A stretch of 23,716 bases of DNA from JAGNEJ01 sp043757865. GTDB lineage: Bacteria > Verrucomicrobiota > Verrucomicrobiia > Verrucomicrobiales > V1-33. Below the pieces are notes generated by a model. It worked only from the letters and a program-made list of their open reading frames with translations, was not told the origin of the DNA and made no database searches. Shown piece by piece: positions 15,831-23,625 of the stretch. The DNA is taken from assembly GCA_043757865.1 (NCBI GenBank), contig JAYVOP010000162.1:1-23716 (forward strand), written 5' to 3'. The stretch's first letter is position 1; every line of letters starts with the position of its first letter. The position numbers and the translations under genes were made by a program.

Positions 15831-17447
15831 ATGCTCGCTGAAGTCCCCCTGGAATTACGCTCACGTCTCGGCCTCGCGCTCTTTGCGCTGGGTCGGCTGG
15901 CGGATGAGGTCGGCGTGCAGCCCAGCCCAGCGTCCACGGTCACTGCGCTGGTGGCGGGGCTGAAAGATCCCTTTTTATTCGTGGTCGCAGGCGAGGTGAA
16001 TGCGGGCAAGTCGATGTTGCTCAATGGCTTATTTGGCGAGGAATTCTGCCCCACCAGCGCGCTCCCTAGCATGGATAAAATTCGCTATTTCCGACACGGT
16101 TCCACGCCTCAGGAAATTTCCTTTTCCCCAGAGATTCAAGAAATCCGGGTGCCGTTACCGTTCCTCCAAGATTTCCATGTGGTGGATACGCCGGGGGTTA
16201 ATTCCGTGGCGGATGGCCATGAGGCGGAGACAGAGCAGTTCCTGCCGCGCGCAGCTGCGGTGCTCTTCGTGCTGCCGATCACAAATCCTTGGGGACAGAA
16301 ATGTTGGGAGTTTCTGGCGCGCATTCATCACCAGTTGGGCAAGCGCATCGTGTTAGTGCTCTCACAGATTGATCTGCGCTCGGAGATGGAGATAGCGGCT
16401 ATTCTGGAGCATTTGCAGGTGTGCTTGCAGAAGTATCTGGGGCGGGATCTGCCCGTGTTTCCAGTGGCCGCACGGCAGGCGTTGCTGGCGCGCACGTCCG
16501 GCGTGGGGAAGGCAGAATTACTGCTCCAGAGCCGCGTCCAGCCGCTAGAGGCGTATTTAAATCAGATCCTAACCGAGACGGATGCGCGGCGGGAACGGCT
16601 GGTTAATACACTGCGCAGGGCGGAAATTTTGGTCAGCCATATTCAATCGCGCTTAGGGGAAAAGGCCGCCCGCCTAACATCGTTAGGCGATGCGCTGCGC
16701 AAGATCGGCCAAGCGGTGCAGGCGCAGAAAGTCCTCACGTGGGAGGTCTGCCTCGCCACGCAAACCATACTCGCTCAAGAGCTAACCGCCGCGCCCGCCG
16801 ACGGGTGGGACCGCCGCGTGCAGGCCGCCCTGGACCAGCAAGCGTTGCTAGTGCAAGACCGCATGGCGGCGGATCTGGCCAAGCTCTGGCGGCAAACGCG
16901 CGTGACCATGGACGCGGCGTTAGGTGGCCGCGTGGCTGAGCCCGCTAGCCTAGCACCAGAGCTAATCTCGCTGCATGCCGCTCACCACGCCATGCTAGAG
17001 CCACTGCGCGCAGGCACGGCCTGGGCGGAGCGTTTGGCGAGCATTCAACAAGCAGGAAGGAGGAATCGTCGCTGGGCCTGGGCAGCGGTGGTGGCAAGTA
17101 TGGGCCTAGCCGCAGGCGGGGCTGGCTGGCCGTGGCTGTTAGGCCTGGGGACCGTAGGGCTCGTGATGAGCTTAATTTCCTTGCGTTGGTTAAGTCGGAA
17201 ACAACTCACCACGCATCAGCAAGCGTTAGGCCAACTGGCGCAATCCTCCGCCAAGGAAGTGCTGCAAGCCGCCGATGCTGCGCTGCAATCCTGGTTGCAG
17301 CGGGCATTCCATACTTTCAGCGGGCACTACCGGCCACTGCTGGAAGCCTGCGAACAAACGCGCACCCAGCAGGAAGCACGCGTGCAAGAACTTGATGCCA
17401 TGAGCCAAAACCTCGCCACGCTCAAGGCGGCACTGCTGAAGTCATGA
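15831..17447 (+). CDS. Dynamin-like large GTPase
   Basis: This 538-residue bacterial dynamin-family protein is likely a membrane-remodelling or membrane-surveillance GTPase. The GTPase domain has P-loop GEVNAGKS (54-61), DTPG (119-122) and a G4 element SQID (178-181) in place of the usual [NT]KxD. Long amphipathic helices follow (~250-400), then a hydrophobic hairpin (~412-455, about WAWAAVVASMGLAAGG and WLLGLGTVGLVMSLISL) that probably inserts into the inner membrane, then a C-terminal helical segment. This GTPase-helix-paddle-helix order is the normal dynamin layout. The gene is followed by a GT9-type glycosyltransferase whose ATG overlaps its TGA, so both are coupled, and it is divergent from the FHA-cyclase operon. 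It is the only dynamin visible; these often come in pairs. Confidence 0.9.
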   Translation: MLAEVPLELRSRLGLALFALGRLADEVGVQPSPASTVTALVAGLKDPFLFVVAGEVNAGKSMLLNGLFGEEFCPTSALPSMDKIRYFRHGSTPQEISFSPEIQEIRVPLPFLQDFHVVDTPGVNSVADGHEAETEQFLPRAAAVLFVLPITNPWGQKCWEFLARIHHQLGKRIVLVLSQIDLRSEMEIAAILEHLQVCLQKYLGRDLPVFPVAARQALLARTSGVGKAELLLQSRVQPLEAYLNQILTETDARRERLVNTLRRAEILVSHIQSRLGEKAARLTSLGDALRKIGQAVQAQKVLTWEVCLATQTILAQELTAAPADGWDRRVQAALDQQALLVQDRMAADLAKLWRQTRVTMDAALGGRVAEPASLAPELISLHAAHHAMLEPLRAGTAWAERLASIQQAGRRNRRWAWAAVVASMGLAAGGAGWPWLLGLGTVGLVMSLISLRWLSRKQLTTHQQALGQLAQSSAKEVLQAADAALQSWLQRAFHTFSGHYRPLLEACEQTRTQQEARVQELDAMSQNLATLKAALLKS

Positions 17448-18361
17448 AGCGCACGCTCGTCTGGCGTGGCGGGGCGCTCGGAGATTTTTTACTCACGCTG
17501 CCAGCGCTGGCCTCCTTAGAAATAGAGCACCTCACGCTGGTCACGCGGCCCGCCTACAGCGGGCTGATGCTGGCGGGTGGCTGGACGCATGAGTTTGTGA
17601 ATCTGGAGTCCGCGCACTTGGCTGCACTGTTTTCCAGTGCGGCGGTGCTCCCGCGGGATCTGCAGAGTTGGCTGGCCGGGTTCGATCACATCTATGCTTG
17701 GCTAACCGATGCCGATGGCCATTGCCACCACCATCTCACCGCGGCGGCGGCAGGAAAATTTACGCTGCTGAATCCTGTCGTCTCTGCGGTAGGGCCTCAT
17801 GCTAGCGTGCAGTTGGCCACGGGCCTAGCCGGGCCACTCCAGCCATTTTATTGGCCGTCGTTGCCAGCAGTGCAGCGAATTCCAGAACGCATCGCCCTGC
17901 ATCCCGGCAGCGGCAGCCCCAGCAAGAATCGCCCGCTTAGTGCTTGGCTGGAAACCATGACCCAACTCGCACGCAGCCGCCCAAACATATCTTTCCTCAT
18001 CATCACAGGCGAGGCGGATGAGGCGGCCCACACCACTCTCCGTATCTCCTTGGAGACTGCTCCGTGGCCCATCATCTGGGCGCACCACTGGCCGCTGTCA
18101 GCCCTCTTGCCAGCCCTCCTCGCCTGCGAAAGCTACTCCGGCCATGACACGGGCATCACTCATCTAGCTGCTAGCTTAGGCCTGCTCGTCCACGTCTATT
18201 TCCGCTCCACGGACCCCCAGATCTGGGAGCCGTTAGGAAAGGTCACGCTTTGCGCTGAGAATTATTCCTCCTTCGGCTCCGCAGGCTTGGATTTCTTGGC
18301 ACCTTTGGCGGCCTTATCTTCGTCCATCTTGGCTTTCACGGCCGTTTCGATCTCGGCGTAG
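17444..18361 (+). CDS. Glycosyltransferase family 9 (heptosyltransferase-like) protein
   Basis: This 305-residue protein resembles ADP-heptose:LPS heptosyltransferases. The N-terminal Rossmann half has RGGALGDFLLTLPAL (8-22), the family's GxGD acceptor loop. The C-terminal half has ALHPGSGSPSKNRP, the nucleotide-sugar loop, and YSGHDTGITHLAASLG, a GT9 signature. It likely adds a sugar to lipopolysaccharide or another envelope glycan on the cytoplasmic face; the exact donor and acceptor are unknown. The ATG overlaps the TGA of the dynamin-like gene. About the last 33 codons are antisense to the 3' end of recA and look unlike a GT9 C-terminus (small residues and Ser/Ala runs), so the original stop was probably lost and the frame now reads into recA. 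Confidence 0.88.
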   Translation: MKRTLVWRGGALGDFLLTLPALASLEIEHLTLVTRPAYSGLMLAGGWTHEFVNLESAHLAALFSSAAVLPRDLQSWLAGFDHIYAWLTDADGHCHHHLTAAAAGKFTLLNPVVSAVGPHASVQLATGLAGPLQPFYWPSLPAVQRIPERIALHPGSGSPSKNRPLSAWLETMTQLARSRPNISFLIITGEADEAAHTTLRISLETAPWPIIWAHHWPLSALLPALLACESYSGHDTGITHLAASLGLLVHVYFRSTDPQIWEPLGKVTLCAENYSSFGSAGLDFLAPLAALSSSILAFTAVSISA

Positions 18362-19368
18362 ATCACGGGATCGTTTTTGAGGATCTCTTTGGCGGCATCC
18401 CGGCCTTGGGCTAGTTGGCTGCCTTTGTAGCTCATCCAGGAGCCACGTTTTTGGATGATCTCGCTCTCCAAGGCTAGATCTAGCAAGGAGCCGACGCTGG
18501 AGATCCCTTCGTCATACATGATGTCGAATTCAGCCTCGGTAAAGGGCGGGGCGACTTTGTTCTTCACCACTTTGATCTTGGTGCGGTTGCCGATGACGGT
18601 GCCGTCCGTCTGTTTGATCTGGCCGATGCGGCGAATGTCCACGCGCACGCTAGCAAAGAATTTCAACGCGCGTCCGCCGGGAGTGGTCTCGGGATTGCCG
18701 AACATGACGCCGATCTTTTCCCGGATCTGATTCGTGAAAATACAGGTGGTGCGGGCTTTGGAAATGAAGCCCGTCAGTTTCCGCAGGGCGGCACTCATGA
18801 GGCGGGCCTGGGCTCCCACGGTGCTATCGCCAATGTCGCCCTCGAGTTCTTGTTTGGTGACTAACGCCGCCACAGAATCAAGCACGATCACGTCCAGCGC
18901 GTTCGAGCGCACCAGCGTTTCCACGATCTGCAAGGCTTCTTCACCGGAGCTAGGCTGACACACCAGCAGATCCCCCAGATTCACCCCTAACTTCCGCGTG
19001 TAAGCAGGGTCCAGCGCGTGCTCCACGTCCACGAAGGCAGCTAGGCCGCCGCGCTTTTGCGCTTGGGCAATGACGGTTAGGGTCAACGTCGTTTTCCCGG
19101 AGGACTCCGGCCCAAAGATCTCAATCACCCGACCACGAGGGAAGCCGCCAACGCCCAAGGCGCGGTCGATCAGTAAATTTCCTGTGGGGATGACGTCGAT
19201 GTCCGCAGGCGCTTCCGAGCCTAGGCGCATGATGCTGCCTTCTCCGAAATCTTTCTGGATCTGCTGGATAGCTATGTCCAGGTTCTTGGCGCGGGCACCG
19301 GAGATTTTTTCTTCAGCGGCAGCGGCCGCAGCGGCGGCTTTGGTGGTCTTGGGTTCGTCTTTGGCCAT
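18262..19368 (-). CDS. recA: Recombinase RecA
   Basis: This is the strand-exchange recombinase and SOS co-protease. The 368-residue protein has Walker A GPESSGKT (86-93), the Walker B strand VIVLDSVAAL, loop L1/L2 region blocks GDSTVGAQARLMSAALRKL and FTNQIREKIGVMFGNPETTP, and an acidic/lysine C-terminal tail ending PKEE. The N-terminus has an Ala-rich stretch. The ATG at 19368 is chosen; an in-frame GTG at 19407 would add 13 Asn/Gln/Pro-rich residues without family support. The gene follows pyrE by ~57 nt on the same strand. Its last 100 nt overlap the convergent glycosyltransferase gene. Confidence 0.98.
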   Translation of the reverse strand: MAKDEPKTTKAAAAAAAAEEKISGARAKNLDIAIQQIQKDFGEGSIMRLGSEAPADIDVIPTGNLLIDRALGVGGFPRGRVIEIFGPESSGKTTLTLTVIAQAQKRGGLAAFVDVEHALDPAYTRKLGVNLGDLLVCQPSSGEEALQIVETLVRSNALDVIVLDSVAALVTKQELEGDIGDSTVGAQARLMSAALRKLTGFISKARTTCIFTNQIREKIGVMFGNPETTPGGRALKFFASVRVDIRRIGQIKQTDGTVIGNRTKIKVVKNKVAPPFTEAEFDIMYDEGISSVGSLLDLALESEIIQKRGSWMSYKGSQLAQGRDAAKEILKNDPVIYAEIETAVKAKMDEDKAAKGAKKSKPAEPKEE

Positions 19369-19425
19369 GGGATTGTGGTTGGTTGGTTGTTGGAAGGATG
19401 CGTTCACGCGAACAGTGGTCGGAGG

Positions 19426-20010
19426 CTAGCGGGGTTTTGCCACCGCGTCAATTTCTTGTCGGGTAAAAATGGCCCGCACCGGAATGCCGCGAGCTTCGAT
19501 GGCCGCCCGTCCGCCCTCTTGGCGGTCCACGAGCACGAGTGCGAAGGCCACCTTGCCCCCGGCTTCTTCAATGGCATCAATGGCTTGGATGGTGCTGCCG
19601 CCAGTGGTGATCACATCATCCACAACCACGACGGAGTGGCCTTCCGCAAAGCGGCCTTCGATGAGGCGACCCCGCCCGTGGCCTTTGGCCGTCTTGCGCA
19701 CACAGAAAACTTGGAGTGGAGCGGTGCCTGGATTAGCCGCGCTAGCGGCCATGCCCACGGCTAGGGCGATGGGGTCCGCGCCCATGGTCAGGCCACCGAT
19801 GGAATCATATTTTTGTCCGCTAGCGGCGGCCTCAGCCTGTGCCATTTCCCAGCCGACTTGGCCGATCAGCAGCGCGCCTTGAGGGTCCAGCGTGGTTTGC
19901 TTAGAATCACAATAGAAGTCACTGGTCTTGCCGGAGACTAACGTGAACTCTCCATAAAGAATGGACTGAGCGGAGAGGAGACGAAGGAGTGCGGAACGGG
20001 AATCTGCCAC
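19426..20010 (-). CDS. pyrE: Orotate phosphoribosyltransferase
   Basis: PyrE makes orotidine monophosphate from orotate and PRPP in pyrimidine synthesis. The 194-residue protein has the N-terminal hood region GEFTLVSGKTSDFYCDSK, the GGLTMGADPIA block, the flexible catalytic loop RKTAKGHGRGRLIEG (105-119) and the PRPP-binding motif VVVVDDVITTGGST (127-140). Length is normal. The start is a GTG at 20010, since no in-frame ATG precedes the conserved region; no Shine-Dalgarno is seen. It lies ~57 nt upstream of recA on the same strand, so co-transcription is likely, although the two pathways are unrelated. Confidence 0.96.
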   Translation of the reverse strand: MADSRSALLRLLSAQSILYGEFTLVSGKTSDFYCDSKQTTLDPQGALLIGQVGWEMAQAEAAASGQKYDSIGGLTMGADPIALAVGMAASAANPGTAPLQVFCVRKTAKGHGRGRLIEGRFAEGHSVVVVDDVITTGGSTIQAIDAIEEAGGKVAFALVLVDRQEGGRAAIEARGIPVRAIFTRQEIDAVAKPR

Positions 20011-20139
20011 GGGTTTGGAAATGGGGAAATCTGAGGTAAATGAAGTCGTGCTGTCCTTAGGGCAACCGCCCCTGCCTTGCCAAGTGAAAAGCCGGAATTT
20101 TCTGCTGACGCGTCTAAGATTTCCAGTAAAGTCACAGCC

Positions 20140-20206
20140 AAAAAACTGACTGCAATTTCTAAAAAGAACCTTGATTATTTAATAAAAGTTAATTAATTTC
20201 CGCCCC
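20140..20206. promoter_or_regulatory. AT-rich upstream region of the zinc-ribbon gene
   Basis: A ~60-nt stretch rich in A and T runs (about 20140-20200, including TTGATT at 20171 and TTAATTAATT near 20190) stands out in a GC-rich window. It probably contains the promoter of the gene starting at 20207; exact elements cannot be fixed by eye. Confidence 0.35.
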
Positions 20207-20704
20207 ATGGCTACCACCCTGCTACCATTTCCTGAAACGATCGAGTTCGCTTGTCCCCACTGCCAAGCCCCGCTCAGTGTGCCTGCCGCTTTGGCTGGCG
20301 TCAGCGGCCCGTGCCCCATGTGCCATGGTGCCATCACGGCCCCGGCTCTGATTGAAGAGGAAGTCATGCCACCTGCGACCCCGGCCTTGCGGGTCAGCCC
20401 GCCGATGCCAGCGCCTGAACGCCTAACTCAGGCCGCAGTGGCAGCTCCACGTCAGCCGCTTGCCATCCAACTCTTTGAAAAACGCGGCTTCCGGCTCGTG
20501 CGGACTTCGTTAGCAGCGGCCTCGACGATCGTGCTTTTCGCCTCCTTTGCGGCCCTAAAATCCCGCCGCTGGATCTGGTCCCCAACGGAAGCTGAGACGG
20601 CCCCTAGCCAAGTAAATTTCGCGCCTGCCGCCGCCCCGGCCCCTAGCACCACGATGCCCGTTGAACCGCCGCCCTCGAATCTGCAAGCGATGCGCGGAAA
20701 GTAA
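20207..20704 (+). CDS. Zinc-ribbon protein with one membrane segment, function unknown
   Basis: This is a 165-residue protein. Residues ~14-38 form a zinc ribbon of CPHC...CPMC type (FACPHCQAPLSVPA, then GPCPMC). A Pro/Ala-rich linker follows, then a basic segment and one hydrophobic stretch (about VRTSLAAASTIVLFASFAAL), ending in a Pro/Ala/Thr-rich tail. Short zinc-ribbon membrane proteins of this layout are common in PVC bacteria and have no assigned role. It is divergent from pyrE, and the ATG at 20207 directly follows an AT-rich stretch. Probably cytoplasmic zinc ribbon, extracytoplasmic tail. Confidence 0.8.
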   Translation: MATTLLPFPETIEFACPHCQAPLSVPAALAGVSGPCPMCHGAITAPALIEEEVMPPATPALRVSPPMPAPERLTQAAVAAPRQPLAIQLFEKRGFRLVRTSLAAASTIVLFASFAALKSRRWIWSPTEAETAPSQVNFAPAAAPAPSTTMPVEPPPSNLQAMRGK

Positions 20705-20756
20705 GGCGGGGTAATGCCCGGTTGCGAAACGGCCCAAAAAGCGGAATTCCTCTGAC

Positions 20757-20998
20757 ATGAATGCTCCTATCTTAATGGATCCCGCCATTTGCTATGGTAA
20801 ACCAGCATGCTGGTTTCGACCATCTGCGGAGACCTTGCCGGGGGATGGTTTCCAGGTAGTTGTGATGACTATCAGGTGACCACCGAACAGGTTGCGGCAG
20901 CCCTGGAGTTCGCAGCGGAGCTTAGCAATTTTCAGTCCACGATTCATTGCGCCACGGTGGCGCGGAGATACTGGCCGGGGGCGGTTTTGAGCCAGTAG
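20757..20998 (+). pseudogene. Decayed DUF433 (antitoxin-like) gene with a frame-breaking deletion
   Basis: From the ATG at 20757 the frame reads ILMDPAICYGKP, the classic N-terminal motif of DUF433 proteins (I-DP-IC-GKP). The continuation lies in another frame from 20807: MLVSTICGDLAGGWFPG, then DDYQVTTEQVAAALEFAAEL, the rest of the DUF433 domain. Between GKP (ending 20804) and MLV only 2 nt remain where the family has six residues (C/V-I-R-G-T-R), so 16 nt appear to be missing. DUF433 proteins usually act as antitoxins beside a DUF5615/PIN-like toxin; no such gene is present. Similarity ends near 20935, and the rest of the frame is antisense to the next gene. Confidence 0.7.
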
Positions 20999-21306
20999 GC
21001 TTGCTGATCTTGGTAAATAGTGAATGCGCCATGTTCCGCTTGGCCACATTTAAAGAGATGGTGATCAGCCTTGGTGACGGGGGCGCGGCTGGTGATGGTA
21101 AAGCTCTGTGCAGTAGATTGCCCATCTAACAGCGCGCGGAAATGGCGCAGGGTGCTGGGAACGAGCTGGGTGTCTTCTAAGGCCGTGGGATAGGAAATGG
21201 TGGTGGGCGTCCGGTCTTGCCAACGGGCTGCGGCCATGCCAGCTAGCAGCAGGGTAAAGAGCAGGAGGACGCGGGCGGGCGTGGATTTGGCGGTGTTCTC
21301 GGCCAT
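20944..21306 (-). CDS. Small exported or membrane-anchored protein, function unknown
   Basis: This is a 120-residue protein with an N-terminal hydrophobic segment (ARVLLLFTLLLAGMAAA), a signal peptide or anchor, followed by a mature part of about 95 residues with mixed strands and one Cys. No family is recognised. It begins 12 nt after the stop of the DUF1592 protein on the same strand and is probably translated from the same message. In many PVC genomes a DUF1552 protein occupies this position; this small protein does not resemble it. Confidence 0.7.
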   Translation of the reverse strand: MAENTAKSTPARVLLLFTLLLAGMAAARWQDRTPTTISYPTALEDTQLVPSTLRHFRALLDGQSTAQSFTITSRAPVTKADHHLFKCGQAEHGAFTIYQDQQAYWLKTAPGQYLRATVAQ

Positions 21307-21318
21307 GGTGCTAGGGCG

Positions 21319-23625
21319 TTATTTACCCCGCACGGGCAGCGCCTCGCCCCGGCGTTTTTGGAAAGGCAGGCTGTCGATGAGGCTCGTGATCAGGGTTTGG
21401 AAACGGTAGTCATCCTTGGCCAGCTTGGCAGAAATGCTGTCCAGCGTGGGCCGATCATACGCCTGCGGGCTGCGGCCTAACGCATAGGTGAAGAGCTTCT
21501 TGGTAAGGCACCGCACGAACGCCTCCCGCTTGTCTTTAAGGATGACCTCGGCTAACTCGGGCGCATTGCGAAAGGTCTGGCCAGTGGTTAGGACGCCGGT
21601 GGTGTCCAGCGGACTGCCGTTTTCTTCTTTGCGCAGCGCTCCGATGGGATCGAAATTTTCCAAGCCGAAGCCTAACGGGTCGATGAGCGCATGGCACGAG
21701 GCGCAGGCGGGATTACTGCGGTGCTTTTCTAGTCGCTCCCGCACGGTGCCATGGAGTTGGCCTTGGGCGCTGGCGTCTAGCGGAGGGACATTCGGTGGCG
21801 GTGGCGGGGCCTCAATGCCGAGCAGGTTTTCCATGATCCATTTTCCACGTTTCACGGGGCTGGTGCGCGTGGGATCAGAGGTGATCGTAAGCACGCTGCC
21901 GTGGGTGAGGATGCCGCGTCGCAGGCTGCCTGCGGGCCAGTCCACTTTCTGGAAATCGCCCCCTTGGATGCCGGGGATGCCGTAGTGCTGGGCGAGGCGT
22001 TCATTGACGAAGGTGTAGCTAGCATTCACGAAGTCTAACACGCTGCGATTCTGCTGCTGGAGATACCAAAAGAACTCCTCCGTTTCCCGCTGCATGGCCT
22101 CCCGCAGCGGAGTGGGAAATTTATATTTTTGCTGATCTGGCTGCACCACTTCCAGCGTGCGGGTCTCTAGCCATTGGCCGCCGAAGTTCTGCGCCAGCGC
22201 GCGGGCCTTGGGATCTTTGAGCATCCGCGTGATCTGGGCTGGGAGGTTCATGCGCAGTTCATTACGGTAGGCTAGGGACAGCAGTTCATCGTCTGGCATG
22301 GAACTCCAGAGGAAATAGGAAATGCGGCTAGCGAGGCTGTATTCGTTGATCTCCACCACTGCGCCCGGGTTGTTAGGCTCGGCCTGCCATTCGGTGCGGT
22401 AGAGGAAATAGGGAGAGACAAGGATGGCCTTCATGGCCAGCTTCAACGACTCCCGGAAGTCCTCATTGCGCTTGCTCGCCAGTTGGTAAATTTTTAAAAT
22501 GCGCTCCACTTCCGCAGGCAGGGCGGACCGCCGGAAGGCCCGGTTGGCGAAATTTTGCAGGATCGCGCGGGCGGCTGGCTCAGTCTCGCCTAACTTGCCA
22601 CCAGGGCCGAAGATCCGGCGCGCCACTTCGCCTCCCACCGCGCCAGACTTCGCATTTAGCGGACCTTCGATTTCTATTGAGAGGAGGAACACATTGCGAT
22701 CTCGCTTGTTAGGATCGGGCGCTTTGTCATCATAAAAATCATTGAGAAACCGCATCCCCACACGCTGCTGCCCGGCCTCCGCAGTGAACTTCATTTCCAG
22801 TGTCTGCGGCTTATCGAACGTGGTGGCGGCCACCTCGAACGCCTTTAATACCGCACCCTCTACCCGCAGGTCCACTTTGGCTAGTTCCTTGCCCGCTTGG
22901 CTCGCATAAGCCCGCGCCCGCAGGATGTAATCTCCCGCCACGGGGAAAGAATGCTGCACGCTGCCCAGACCCTCGGAGCTGAGGAGGAAGGCTTTTTTAT
23001 CCATCAATTTCCCATCGCCTTTGAGCGCAGAGGCAGCGTAATGAATCTTCTCTGAATCCGCCTTGCCCTTAGGAATGGCGGCTTCCAGTACTTTGTCCGC
23101 TGCTGATAGGTAGCGCTCCATGAGGATGGGTGGGATGGAGAGCACATCGCCAATGGTGTCGAAGCCATAGCCCGTGTCGTCCTCCGGGAAATCATTGGAG
23201 GGCTTCACATCCACGCCTAGCATGTCGCGCATGGTGTTGTTATATTCCACACGATTCAACCGTCGAATGGTCACGCGGCCGGGGTCTGGCACCGCCGGAT
23301 CATAAGGATTGAGCACGCGGTCGATGTATTGGGTGATGAGGTCGCGCTCCGCTGGCGTGGGTTGCGTTTTCTTCGGCGGCGGCATCATCCAGTTCTCCAC
23401 ATTGAACTGCACACTAGCCCATTCTTTGTGCGCGCGGAAGATGCTAGGATCATCTTTAAAGGGATCTAAATTGAGGTCGCCTTTCTTGGCTCCATCGCCA
23501 TGACAATCCCAACAATATTTCTGCAGCAGCGGCTGCACGTCCTTAGCATAGGACGTGGGCGCAGCCTGGGCGGGGGTGAGCAGACTGGCTAGCAGCAGGA
23601 GGGTAGGGAGGGGAAAGGCAGCCAT
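21319..23625 (-). CDS. Exported DUF1592 domain-containing protein with cytochrome-like heme site
   Basis: This 768-residue protein of the large PVC family has domain order: signal peptide (1-22), cytochrome-like segment with CWDCH (C38, C41, H42), DUF1587 (RVTIRRLNRVEYNNTMRD), a carbohydrate-binding-like middle region, DUF1595 (ANRAFRRSALPAEVERI), DUF1592 (SLASRISYFLWSSMPDDELL), DUF1588 with a second CASCH motif (C641, C644, H645) and DUF1585 (FTYALGRSPQAYDRPTL). Both CxxCH motifs suggest covalent heme, so it is likely a periplasmic redox protein; the reaction is unknown. The usual DUF1552 partner does not follow. Length is typical of the shorter members. Confidence 0.95.
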   Translation of the reverse strand: MAAFPLPTLLLLASLLTPAQAAPTSYAKDVQPLLQKYCWDCHGDGAKKGDLNLDPFKDDPSIFRAHKEWASVQFNVENWMMPPPKKTQPTPAERDLITQYIDRVLNPYDPAVPDPGRVTIRRLNRVEYNNTMRDMLGVDVKPSNDFPEDDTGYGFDTIGDVLSIPPILMERYLSAADKVLEAAIPKGKADSEKIHYAASALKGDGKLMDKKAFLLSSEGLGSVQHSFPVAGDYILRARAYASQAGKELAKVDLRVEGAVLKAFEVAATTFDKPQTLEMKFTAEAGQQRVGMRFLNDFYDDKAPDPNKRDRNVFLLSIEIEGPLNAKSGAVGGEVARRIFGPGGKLGETEPAARAILQNFANRAFRRSALPAEVERILKIYQLASKRNEDFRESLKLAMKAILVSPYFLYRTEWQAEPNNPGAVVEINEYSLASRISYFLWSSMPDDELLSLAYRNELRMNLPAQITRMLKDPKARALAQNFGGQWLETRTLEVVQPDQQKYKFPTPLREAMQRETEEFFWYLQQQNRSVLDFVNASYTFVNERLAQHYGIPGIQGGDFQKVDWPAGSLRRGILTHGSVLTITSDPTRTSPVKRGKWIMENLLGIEAPPPPPNVPPLDASAQGQLHGTVRERLEKHRSNPACASCHALIDPLGFGLENFDPIGALRKEENGSPLDTTGVLTTGQTFRNAPELAEVILKDKREAFVRCLTKKLFTYALGRSPQAYDRPTLDSISAKLAKDDYRFQTLITSLIDSLPFQKRRGEALPVRGK

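Noticed and set aside
19369..19407. Upstream GTG start for RecA at 19407
   Set aside because: It would add 13 Asn/Gln/Pro-rich residues not expected for RecA; the ATG at 19368 gives the usual MAK-type start. Neither has a Shine-Dalgarno.
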